Both the position numbers and the translations under genes were made by a program. Below, one piece after another: positions 6,957 through 14,152 of a DNA stretch of 29,364 nucleotides (its first letter is position 1; every line of letters starts with the position of its first letter). This DNA is from CAZAAW01 sp964483325 (GTDB lineage: Bacteria > Pseudomonadota > Alphaproteobacteria > Rhizobiales > Kaistiaceae): positions 1 through 29,364 of the forward strand of contig CAZAAW010000030.1 in assembly GCA_964483325.1 (NCBI GenBank), given 5' to 3'. The notes under the pieces were generated by a model. It worked only from the letters and a program-made list of their open reading frames with translations, searched no databases and was not told where the DNA came from.

Positions 6957-8486
6957 TCAGCCGTCGATGCGCACGGCGACGAAGCGGAATTCGCCGGTCT
7001 TGTCGGCAAGGAGGAGCAGGGCCGCTCGCCGCTTGTCGGTCTTCAGCGTAGCGATGCGCGTGTCGACGTCGGCCGGCGTCGTTACCGGTTCCTGCGCCAC
7101 CTCGACGATGACGTCGCCGACCTGCACCTGCTTTTCGGCGGCCGGGCTGCCCTTGGCGACGCTTGTCACCAGGACGCCCTTGACCTCCTCGGAGATGCCG
7201 AACTGGGAGCGCAGCTCCGGCGTCAGGTCGGTCAGCGTCAGGCCGAGGCTCTCGGCGCGGACGCCCTGCGGCGTTGCGCCGTCGTCCGGAGTGGCGGCCG
7301 CCACCTGCGCCGCGCCCTCATCGAGCTTGCCGACGGTGACCTTGATCGTCTCTTCCGATCCCTGGCGCAGCACCACCACGTCGACGACCTTGTCGATCTC
7401 GGTATCGGCGACCATGCGGGGAAGATCGCGCATCTCGTTGATGGGCTTGCCATCGAAGGTGACGACGACGTCGCCCGGCTTGATGCCGGCCCGCGCCGCC
7501 GGGCCGTCATCGGTCAGCCCGGCGATCAGCGCGCCGCGCGGATGCTCCATCGCGAGCCCTTCGGCGATCTCGTCCGTCACCTGCTGGATGCGGACGCCGA
7601 GCCAGCCGCGGCGCGTCTGCCCGAACTCGCGCAGCTGGGCGACGACGCGCGAGGCGATCTCCGCCGGCACGGCAAAGCCGATGCCGATCGAGCCGCCGGT
7701 CGGCGAGATGATGGCGGTGTTGATGCCGATCACCTTGCCGTTCATGTCGAACAGCGGACCGCCGGAATTGCCGCGGTTGATGGCGGCATCGGTCTGCAGG
7801 AAGTCGTCATAGGGCCCGGAATTGATGTTGCGGTTGCGGGCCGAGAGGATGCCGACCGTCACCGTGCCGCCGAGGCCGAACGGGTTGCCGATGGCCATCA
7901 CCCAGTCGCCGACGCGCAGCGCGGTGGAATCGCCGAAATTCAGCGAGGGGAGGGGGCGGACCGGATTGACCTTGAGGACGGCAAGGTCGGTCTTGGTGTC
8001 GACGCCGACGACGGTGGCGATGAGCCGTGTGCCGTCGCTGAAATTGGCGACGATCTCGTCGGCGCCCTCGATGACGTGATTGTTGGTGACGATGATGCCG
8101 GACGGGTCGATCACGAAGCCCGAACCGAGCGACTGGACGCGCTGCGACAGGTCGTCACCGCCTCCGCCGCCACCCCCGCTGCCGCCATCGCCACCCTCGC
8201 CGCCGCCGGGGCCCTGACGATTGAAGAATTCGTCGAAGAAGTCCTGGAAGGGCGAGTCGTCCGGCAGTTGCGGATTGGGCATGCCGCGGCCGACCGGGCC
8301 GGCGACGCGCTGTGAGGTGGAGATGTTGACCACGGCGCCGATGAGCCCCTGCGCCAGGTCGGCGACCGATTCCGGCCCCTGGGCGTAGGTGGCGGTCACC
8401 GGCGCGGCGAGAAGGCCGGCCGAAGCGATCAGCGCTGCGGCCGTCGTCCGGCGCAGCGCGTGCATGATACGTGCTGTCTCCGACAT
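6957..8486 (-). CDS. degP: Do-type periplasmic serine protease (DegP/HtrA family)
   Basis: This periplasmic protease and chaperone degrades or refolds damaged envelope proteins. After a signal peptide (residues 1-36, cleavage after TYAQ), the trypsin-like domain carries His137 (TNNHVIEGADE), Asp167 (KTDLAVLK) and Ser241 (NRGNSGGPLF). Two PDZ domains follow (about 265-360 with GWLGVRIQ, and about 400-505 with GVLVTSVAKGSPA). A glycine-rich stretch (about 93-110) replaces part of the family's variable LA loop. Total length is 509 residues. The ATG at 8486 follows AGGGGAG at eight bases. A further 59 codons upstream are open but carry no signal-like sequence. The gene lies downstream of hflK-hflC in the same direction, separated by a strong hairpin, and joins them in envelope protein quality control. 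Confidence 0.93.
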   Translation of the reverse strand: MSETARIMHALRRTTAAALIASAGLLAAPVTATYAQGPESVADLAQGLIGAVVNISTSQRVAGPVGRGMPNPQLPDDSPFQDFFDEFFNRQGPGGGEGGDGGSGGGGGGGDDLSQRVQSLGSGFVIDPSGIIVTNNHVIEGADEIVANFSDGTRLIATVVGVDTKTDLAVLKVNPVRPLPSLNFGDSTALRVGDWVMAIGNPFGLGGTVTVGILSARNRNINSGPYDDFLQTDAAINRGNSGGPLFDMNGKVIGINTAIISPTGGSIGIGFAVPAEIASRVVAQLREFGQTRRGWLGVRIQQVTDEIAEGLAMEHPRGALIAGLTDDGPAARAGIKPGDVVVTFDGKPINEMRDLPRMVADTEIDKVVDVVVLRQGSEETIKVTVGKLDEGAAQVAAATPDDGATPQGVRAESLGLTLTDLTPELRSQFGISEEVKGVLVTSVAKGSPAAEKQVQVGDVIVEVAQEPVTTPADVDTRIATLKTDKRRAALLLLADKTGEFRFVAVRIDG

Positions 8487-8649
8487 AAGCGGGACTCCCC
8501 TGATCCTGGTTCGCGGCGCGGCCGCCGACGGCCGTCGCCCGACGATTGCCGCTACTTTATCAAGAGCCGGGCCGACAGGCCACGATGCCCGCACCGGTTC
8601 GCGGGCGCAGATCGTGACCGGATCATTTGTCCGGTTTCGAGGCAAAGAA

Positions 8650-8677
8650 GAAGGCCGGGGCAAAAACCCCGGCCTTC
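8650..8677 (-). terminator. Strong hairpin between hflC and degP
   Basis: A perfect 11-bp stem GAAGGCCGGGG/CCCCGGCCTTC with a six-base loop begins eight bases after the hflC stop codon. On the minus strand the T-content after the stem is modest (TTCTTTG), so it may terminate only part of transcription. Genes beyond it would need their own promoter or receive reduced read-through. Confidence 0.7.
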
Positions 8678-8684
8678 TCTCTTA

Positions 8685-9860
8685 TTACTGCGGTGCCGCC
8701 GGGCTCGCCGATTCCGGCGGCGAGGGCAGGTCCGGCTTCGGCGGCAGGTCTTCCGGCATCGGCGATTCCGGTTCCGCCGCCGGCTCGGACTGGGACTGCG
8801 GCGATTGCGGCATGACCAGCGGCAAAGGCAGGATGGCCTGGGCCCCTGCCTCCGGCGACGGCGCTGCCGCCGCTCCACTGACGTCGTTGAAGAAGCGGAA
8901 GAAGTCGGAATTGGGCGAGATCAGCAGACGGGTGTTCCGCCCCTGCAGTCCCTCGCGATAGGCCTGCATCGACCGGTAGAAGTTGAAGAAGGCCGGGTCG
9001 CGCCCGAAGGCGTCGGCGAAGATGCGGTTGCGCTGCGCATCGCCGTCGCCGCGGATCTCTTCCGACCGCTGCCGCGCATTGGCGACGATGACGGTCGAAT
9101 CGCGGTCGGCGTCGGCGCGGATCGACCGCGAGGCCTGCTCGCCGGCGGCGCGGATGGCGGTCGCCACCTGCTGACGCTCGGTCTGCATGCGCTGATAGAC
9201 CGCCTGGCTGTTGGCGACCGGCAGGTCGGCGCGGCGGATCTTCACGTCGACGACCTCGATGCCGAAGCTGCGCGCCGCCTGGTCGACCTGCTGGGTGATG
9301 CGCTCCATCAGCTCGGCGCGCCGGTTCTTGACGAGGTCGGTGAAGCTGGCGTCGCCGACGACGCGGCGGACGGCCGAACTGAGGATATCCGCAAGCTGCT
9401 GGTTGGCCCTGACCTCGGTGCCCAGCGCCTGGTAGAAGAGCAGCGGATCGACCACCTTGTAACGCCCGAAGGCATCGACGACGAGACGCTTGCGCGACGT
9501 GTCGTCGTCGCCGGGCGGCGGCGGCACGTCGGCCGGAAGCGGCGCCTGCTGGGCCTCCGGCGGCAGGGCTTCCTGCACGGCGGCGCGCTGCTGGGCGACG
9601 TCCTCGGGCGTGTCCGGCCCGGCATTGACCTCCAGCGGCGGCGAGTCGAGATCGAGCAGTCGCTTCTCGATGTAGACGACGTTGTCGATCAGCGGCACCT
9701 TCAGGTAGAGGCCCGGCTGGCTGATGGCGCGGATGGTCTGGCCGAAGCGCAGCACCAGCGCGTGCTTCGTCGGATCGACGACGAAGAAGCTGAAGGCGGC
9801 GACGACGATGATGGCGATGAGGACGATGAGGCCGAGGCCCCCGAAGAGACGGGCGCGCAT
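8685..9860 (-). CDS. hflC: HflC, subunit of the FtsH protease regulator, with an extra loop and Pro-rich tail
   Basis: HflC forms with HflK a large periplasm-facing SPFH complex around the membrane protease FtsH and modulates its activity. The 391-residue product has an N-terminal membrane helix (about residues 7-27) and the SPFH/band 7 domain from VVDPTKHALVLRFGQ onward, with family motifs RADLP, MQTERQQVA and RNRIFADAFGRDPAFFNFYRSM. Two features are unusual. About 43 residues rich in Pro, Ala and Glu (about 79-121) are inserted between LDLDSPPLEV and KRLVVDAFGRYKV, where E. coli HflC has a short link. The last 60 residues are a Pro/Glu/Ser-rich tail. The ATG overlaps the hflK stop by one base (TGATG), indicating translational coupling. 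Confidence 0.92.
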   Translation of the reverse strand: MRARLFGGLGLIVLIAIIVVAAFSFFVVDPTKHALVLRFGQTIRAISQPGLYLKVPLIDNVVYIEKRLLDLDSPPLEVNAGPDTPEDVAQQRAAVQEALPPEAQQAPLPADVPPPPGDDDTSRKRLVVDAFGRYKVVDPLLFYQALGTEVRANQQLADILSSAVRRVVGDASFTDLVKNRRAELMERITQQVDQAARSFGIEVVDVKIRRADLPVANSQAVYQRMQTERQQVATAIRAAGEQASRSIRADADRDSTVIVANARQRSEEIRGDGDAQRNRIFADAFGRDPAFFNFYRSMQAYREGLQGRNTRLLISPNSDFFRFFNDVSGAAAAPSPEAGAQAILPLPLVMPQSPQSQSEPAAEPESPMPEDLPPKPDLPSPPESASPAAPQ

Positions 9861-11023
9861 CAGCGGCCTCCCTGTCCGGAATTATTGGACCGGGCGCCTG
9901 GGGTCAGCTCCGACAGCGGCAGGAACGGGACGACGCCCTGGGTGCCGCCATTGCCGTCGAGGATGACCTTGTCCATGCCGTTGAGCACCTGCTCCATGGT
10001 CTCCAGGTAGAGGCGCTGGCGCGTGATGTCGGGCGCCGTGCGATAGGCGTCGTAGACCTTGACGAAGCGGTCCGCCTGGCCGCGCGCCTCGGCAATCGTC
10101 TGGTCGCGGAAGGCCGTCGCCTCGGCGATGATGCGCGATGCCTCGCCGCGGGCTTCCGGGACGACCCGGCTGGCATAGGTGCGGGCCTCGTTCTGGACGC
10201 GCTCATAATCCTGGCGCGCCGCCTGGACGTCGCGGAAGGCGTCGATGACTTCGTCCGGCGGGTCGACCGTCAGCAGCTGGACCTGCTCGACGCGGATGCC
10301 CGAGCCATAATCATCCAGCGTCTGCTGCATCAGGGCCTGGACGTCCGTCTCCGCCTGCTGGCGCTCGGCGTCGAGCAGCGGCTGGATGTTCATCTTGCCG
10401 GCGACCTCGCGCATCGAGGCCTCCGCCACCGCCTTCACCGTGGCTTCCGGATTCTGGATGTTGAAGAGGTAGTCCGAGGCGTTCTTGATCACCCAGAAGA
10501 CAGTGAAATTGACGTTGACGATGTTCTGGTCGCCGGTGAGCATCAGGCTTTCTTCCGGCATGTCGCGGCGCGAGGCGCCGCCGCGTGCATCGGCGGTGGT
10601 GCCGACGGTGATCTGGTTACGGCGGGTCACCTCGGGCAGGTAGACCGTCTCGATCGGATAGGGCAGGCGGAAATTGAGGCCCGGCTGGACCTGGCGGTCC
10701 GGCTGGCCGAAGCGCAGGACGATGCCCACCTGCTGCGGCTGGACGCGGAAGGTGAAGAAATTGTAGCCGATCAGCGCTGCCGCGATGACGACGATGGCGA
10801 TGATGACGACCGGGTTGAGGCCGCGCCCACCGCCGCTGCCGCCGCCCGGCAGGACGCGCCGGAGGCGGTCCTGGCTGCGGCGCAGCAGTTCCTCCAGGTC
10901 AGGCGGCTGCGAGCCGCCGCCGGTATTGCGCGGCCCCTGGCCCCATGGACCGCCGCCACCGCCGCTGCTGCCGCGCCATCCGCCGCTGCTGCCACCGCCG
11001 TTGCTCTGATTGCTCCAGGGCAT
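9860..11023 (-). CDS. hflK: HflK, subunit of the FtsH protease regulator
   Basis: HflK is the partner of HflC in the membrane SPFH complex that controls FtsH. The 387-residue product begins with a Gly/Ser/Trp-rich cytoplasmic segment (MPWSNQSNGGGSSGGW and onward, residues 1-40) typical of the family. It continues with a membrane helix (about 70-88) and the band 7 domain (VQPQQVGIVLRFGQPDRQVQPGLNFRLPYPIE), followed by a long helical section with EARGEASRIIAEA and EARGQADRFVKVYDAY. It ends in a low-complexity tail. The gene stop and the hflC start share a base, so the two are made together. An AAGGA lies eight bases upstream of the ATG at 11023, and a candidate promoter is at 11106-11135. Confidence 0.95.
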   Translation of the reverse strand: MPWSNQSNGGGSSGGWRGSSGGGGGPWGQGPRNTGGGSQPPDLEELLRRSQDRLRRVLPGGGSGGGRGLNPVVIIAIVVIAAALIGYNFFTFRVQPQQVGIVLRFGQPDRQVQPGLNFRLPYPIETVYLPEVTRRNQITVGTTADARGGASRRDMPEESLMLTGDQNIVNVNFTVFWVIKNASDYLFNIQNPEATVKAVAEASMREVAGKMNIQPLLDAERQQAETDVQALMQQTLDDYGSGIRVEQVQLLTVDPPDEVIDAFRDVQAARQDYERVQNEARTYASRVVPEARGEASRIIAEATAFRDQTIAEARGQADRFVKVYDAYRTAPDITRQRLYLETMEQVLNGMDKVILDGNGGTQGVVPFLPLSELTPGARSNNSGQGGR

Positions 11024-11105
11024 ATTTCGTCCTTCTGCCCGACGCGCTGAGGGCCATCCCCTCCGGGCTGCGTCGCCAAGAAACCGTCAGTGGGGGATGC
11101 CGCGC

Positions 11106-11135
11106 CTTATAGGCGAAAGGGTCGGGGCCCCGCAA
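11106..11135 (-). promoter_or_regulatory. Candidate promoter of hflK-hflC
   Basis: On the minus strand, TTGCGG (11130-11135) and TATAAG (11106-11111) are 18 bases apart and about 80 bases in front of hflK. The -10 box is good and the -35 box is average. If used, hflKC can be transcribed independently of folA. Confidence 0.4.
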
Positions 11136-11204
11136 ATGAGCGGCCGCGCCGGCCGGCTCCTGTCCTTCGGTTTCAGCCACAAGTGGGGCGTAAGCGAAGC
11201 GGCG

Positions 11205-11714
11205 TCAACGGCGTGCGGCACGACGTTCATAAACGACGAAGTCGCTCGCCGCGCTGTCCTTGTCGCCGGCCGGGACGGCCTGCCGCGAAACAGGCTGCCA
11301 TTCCGCCGGGTCGATCGTCGGAAACAGCGTATCGCCGGGCGGCGCCGCATGCACGTGGGTAATGTAGAGCCGGTCGGCCAGCGGTAGCGCCGCTGCATAG
11401 ATCTCGCCGCCGCCCATGATGATGATTTCCCCGCCTGCCGCCTGCCGCGCAGCGGCAACAGCCGCCGGCAGCGACGGCGCGACAAGGGCACCTTCGGCGT
11501 GGAGGGCGGGGTCGCGCGTCACGACGATGTTGGTGCGGTCCTTCAGCGGCCCCTTGAGGCCCTGCCAGGTCTTGCGGCCCATGATGACGGGCTTGCCGGT
11601 GGTGATGTCACGAAACCGGCGCATGTCGGTCGACAGGCGCCACGGCATTCCGCCGCCGGCGCCGATCACGCCGTTTTGTGCAACGGCGGCGATGATCGAC
11701 AGGGTGGAGGTCAT
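11205..11714 (-). CDS. folA: Dihydrofolate reductase
   Basis: This enzyme reduces dihydrofolate to tetrahydrofolate with NADPH in the cytoplasm, supplying one-carbon carriers for thymidylate, purine and methionine synthesis. The 169-residue length is standard. The opening SIIAAVAQNGVIGAGGGMPWRLSTDMRRF carries the substrate loop and the acidic residue Asp30 (family Asp/Glu27 position). It is followed by GKPVIMGRKTWQGL (NADPH loop), TNIVVTRDP and the IIIMGGGEIY motif. No thyA is adjacent, although thyA-folA pairs are common in related bacteria. Instead, BA14K genes lie upstream. hflK follows in the same direction after 181 bases. Confidence 0.95.
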   Translation of the reverse strand: MTSTLSIIAAVAQNGVIGAGGGMPWRLSTDMRRFRDITTGKPVIMGRKTWQGLKGPLKDRTNIVVTRDPALHAEGALVAPSLPAAVAAARQAAGGEIIIMGGGEIYAAALPLADRLYITHVHAAPPGDTLFPTIDPAEWQPVSRQAVPAGDKDSAASDFVVYERRAARR

Positions 11715-11792
11715 GCGCCGACCTCCGCAAGGACGGCACGGCTGCCGTGCAGCCGTGCCGGGACGTCGTGAATGTCGGAGACGTCGTGGAGG

Positions 11793-12155
11793 TCAGAGCC
11801 GGCAGCGGGCGCGGACGCCGATGCGCGGCACGTAGGTGTCGGTCGCCGGATCGTAGGTGCGATACGCCGCAGAGCAGGCGCGCACATGGGCGTTCCACCC
11901 GCCACCCCAGCGAGCCGGATAGGGGCGGTAATAGACCGGCGGCGGTCCGTAATAATACGGCGCGGCTGCCGCGGCGCCGAGGGCGAGGCCGAAAAGGCCC
12001 AGAGCCACGGCAGGCCCCGGCCCGGGGTGGTAGTAGCCGTGGTGATGGTGGTAGTGCCGATAATGGCGGCTGCGGGCTTCAGCATTGTCGAAGGTCATTG
12101 CCGTCACGGCGAGTCCCGCAAGGCCGGCGAGAGCGAAAGTGGCGACTTTGCGCAT
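11793..12155 (-). CDS. BA14K-family exported protein 1
   Basis: This 120-residue small exported protein has a signal peptide (cleavage near AEARS, about residue 27), a His/Tyr-rich segment, a short hydrophobic Gly/Ala-rich stretch (about 49-66) and a C-terminal BA14K signature (HVRACSAAYRTYDPATDTYVP ending in RCRL). BA14K proteins were described in Brucella as immunoreactive, lectin-like envelope proteins. Their exact role is unsettled. The start at 12155 is fixed by a perfect AAGGAGGT five bases upstream. Compared with the paralogue at 12283-12678, the final motif is degenerate: the usual LGYDG is PRIGV here. Confidence 0.85.
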   Translation of the reverse strand: MRKVATFALAGLAGLAVTAMTFDNAEARSRHYRHYHHHHGYYHPGPGPAVALGLFGLALGAAAAAPYYYGPPPVYYRPYPARWGGGWNAHVRACSAAYRTYDPATDTYVPRIGVRARCRL

Positions 12156-12282
12156 ATGCACCTCCTTAAGATGAGGGGCCAATGCGCCGGGCCGGGCCTT
12201 GGTTCCCGGAAACGGCCCTGGGCATCAGCCCGGGCACCGGTCCCGCCCGTCGGCGGGACACGGTGTGTCGGATGCCTGCGGC

Positions 12283-12678
12283 CTAGCGCGGCACGCAGTA
12301 GTGGCGGGCTCCATCATAGCCCAGATAGGTGTCGCTGGCAGGATCATAGCTGCGGTAGCGGTTGGCGCACCAGGAGACGTGCTGGTCCCAGGCCACCGAC
12401 CGGGCATAGGCGCGCGGGAAGACCGGCGATGCGTAGCCATAGGGCGCCGGCGCCCAGTAGGGGCCCTGGACCCAGCGGCCGAAGGTGAAGCCGAGGACCG
12501 AGACGCTTGCCGCGAACAGCGGCCGGCGGTCGGCCGGAGCCGGAACGCCGTAGGAATAGACGTTGTTGTAATGGCCGTGATGACGATGATGGCGCGGACC
12601 GGCGGAGGCCGTGCTCACGGTGGTGACCGCCGTGGCAAGGCCGAGAACCGCCGACACGGCAAGGGCTGCAAATTTCAT
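12283..12678 (-). CDS. BA14K-family exported protein 2
   Basis: This is a 131-residue paralogue of the neighbouring gene. It has a signal peptide (residues 1-26, cleavage after STASA), a His-rich patch (HHRHHGHY), a short hydrophobic segment, and the canonical BA14K C terminus VSWCANRYRSYDPASDTYLGYDGARHYC with two conserved cysteines. The ATG at 12678 follows AGGAG at eight bases. Further upstream codons are open but not signal-like. The two genes are separated by 127 bases, run in the same direction and probably arose by tandem duplication. A surface or periplasmic role is likely from the family. No enzymatic activity is implied. Confidence 0.87.
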   Translation of the reverse strand: MKFAALAVSAVLGLATAVTTVSTASAGPRHHRHHGHYNNVYSYGVPAPADRRPLFAASVSVLGFTFGRWVQGPYWAPAPYGYASPVFPRAYARSVAWDQHVSWCANRYRSYDPASDTYLGYDGARHYCVPR

Positions 12679-12889
12679 AGACCAGTCTCCTGTTTGACGC
12701 TCAATGTGCGGCACCGTTGACCGCCCGCGACCGTTTTCCGATTCGCGGCGATGGGAAGGCCTATAGCTTGAATTGGTATCGAATTCCCCAGCGAGGGTCA
12801 CCCGGTAGACGGCCGAGCAGCGATTCTGCTGCGCTGGTTAACTGCTCCTAAGCTTGCGCCGGGCGGGCTCCTCCTGACGGAATGACAAG

Positions 12890-13798
12890 ATGCAACGCCG
12901 CTATGCTCTCCTCGACGTCTTCACCGACACGCCGCTGGCCGGCAATCCGCTCGCCGTCGTGCTCGATGCGGCCGGGCTCGACCCGGCACGCATGCAGGCG
13001 ATCGCCGCCGAATTCCATCTCTCCGAGACGGTCTTCGTGCTGCCGCCGGAGAACCCCCTCCATACGGCGCGCCTGCGCATCTTCACCCCCGGCCGCGAAC
13101 TGCCCTTCGCCGGCCATCCGACAGTCGGCACCGCCGTGCTGCTGGCGACCGAACAGCTTGGCGGGGCGGGCGAGGGCGAAGGGGACGCGGTGCTGGTGCT
13201 GGAGGAGGAGATCGGGCCGATCCGCTGCGGCGTGATGCTGCATGGGCGTCACGGGCATGCGCTTGTCGCCGCTCCAAAACTCGCCAAGGAAGTCGGGCCC
13301 GGCCCGTCGGCCGAGGCTGCGGCGACGGCGCTTGCCCTGCCGGCCACCGATATCGGCTTCGAGAACCATGTCCCCTCGGTCTTCACGGCCGGTGTGCCGT
13401 TCGTCTTCGTGCCGGTGCGCAACATCGCCGCGATAGACGCCATCGCGCCGCAGACCGGGCGGTGGCGCGAGGCCTTCGGCGATATCGCCGAAGTCTATTG
13501 CTACACGCGCGAGACCGTTTCGGTGGGACGCCAGTTCCATGCCCGCATGTTCGCGCCGGGCCTCGGCATCGCCGAGGATCCGGCGACGGGGGCCGCAGCG
13601 GCGGCGCTCGCCGGGCCGATCCGCAAGTTCGACGGCCTGCCGGCGGGGCTGCACGAGGCCGTCATCGAGCAGGGCTTCCGCATGGGCCGGCCGAGCCTCA
13701 TCCGGCTGGAACTGGAGGCCTCGCCGCTGGCGCTGGAGAATGTCCGTCTCGGCGGCGACGCCGTCATCATCGGCCGCGGCACGCTGGACATCGACTGA
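12890..13798 (+). CDS. PhzF family isomerase-like protein
   Basis: This 302-residue protein has the two-lobed PhzF/diaminopimelate-epimerase-like fold as judged by motifs: YALLDVFTDTPLAGNPLAVVLDA at the start, the catalytic Glu46 in FHLSETVFVLPP, ELPFAGHPTVGTA (about residues 70-82), then RMFAPGLGIAEDPATGAAAAALAG (about 219-242). Named relatives include PhzF of phenazine synthesis and many isomerases of unknown substrate. There are no other phenazine genes here, so the substrate is not known. The gene diverges from the BA14K pair and precedes leuA by about 350 bases, including a leader peptide, so it is probably independent. The start at 12890 is fixed by homology. Its ribosome site is weak. 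Confidence 0.88.
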   Translation: MQRRYALLDVFTDTPLAGNPLAVVLDAAGLDPARMQAIAAEFHLSETVFVLPPENPLHTARLRIFTPGRELPFAGHPTVGTAVLLATEQLGGAGEGEGDAVLVLEEEIGPIRCGVMLHGRHGHALVAAPKLAKEVGPGPSAEAAATALALPATDIGFENHVPSVFTAGVPFVFVPVRNIAAIDAIAPQTGRWREAFGDIAEVYCYTRETVSVGRQFHARMFAPGLGIAEDPATGAAAAALAGPIRKFDGLPAGLHEAVIEQGFRMGRPSLIRLELEASPLALENVRLGGDAVIIGRGTLDID

Positions 13799-13937
13799 GG
13801 CAGCGGTCTGCCGGGCGGCATGGCCGGCTCTCGATGTCCTGCTTGCGCCGGCCGGCAGCTTGTTGCTAGAAACGCTTCATCCCGCACATTGTCAGGGAAA
13901 GGGCCTGCCCGAGCGGCTGGCCGGACGAGGACGAAGC

Positions 13938-14036
13938 GTGACCACCGTTCTGGATCACATCGCTGCTGCCGGGGCCGAGCGCCGCCCCGCGCCGTCGCTC
14001 GTCCTTGGCGGACTCCTGCTCCTTAGACGCCCCTGA
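13938..14036 (+). CDS. leuA leader peptide (Leu-rich)
   Basis: A GTG start with a GAGG seven bases upstream opens a 32-codon frame. It ends SLVLGGLLLLRRP, with six leucines in the last 13 residues including four in a row, and stops 116 bases before leuA. This is the layout of leucine attenuator leaders such as E. coli LeuL. Mutually exclusive RNA pairings begin at the stop codon (14028-14132). A weak promoter candidate lies upstream (TTGCTA 13863-13868, 18-base spacer, CATTGT 13887-13892). No T-run terminator is visible, so the switch could act through Rho or translation rather than by intrinsic termination. The GTG start is inferred. The rest of the 13799-14152 region holds nothing else that I can name. 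Confidence 0.72.
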   Translation: MTTVLDHIAAAGAERRPAPSLVLGGLLLLRRP

Positions 14037-14132
14037 GCGTCGGCTGCCCTCTTGGGGCGGGCTCTCAGGGGACTATGGACTGAGCCGCATATCTCCCCGA
14101 CAGGACCCGCCTCCCAGAGCCGATCGCGGGTC
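14028..14132 (+). promoter_or_regulatory. Leader RNA with alternative pairings upstream of leuA
   Basis: Three pairings compete around the leader stop codon. CCCCTGAG (14030-14037) pairs perfectly with CTCAGGGG (14064-14071). CGCCCC (14028-14033) can instead pair with GGGGCG (14054-14059). GCCC (14046-14049) can pair with GGGC (14055-14058). A separate hairpin, GACCCGC/GCGGGTC (14104-14110 with 14126-14132), ends shortly before the leuA ribosome site. A ribosome waiting on the Leu run would cover the first arm. Function is inferred from the arrangement. Confidence 0.55.
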
Positions 14133-14152
14133 GGACCAGAAGGAACAGCAGG

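Noticed and set aside
8460..10010. Plus-strand frame across degP and hflC
   Set aside because: It spans two well-supported genes on the other strand and shows no protein-like pattern.
12890..13798. Phenazine biosynthesis gene phzF
   Set aside because: Only the family is supported. No other phenazine genes are present, so a pathway assignment is not justified.
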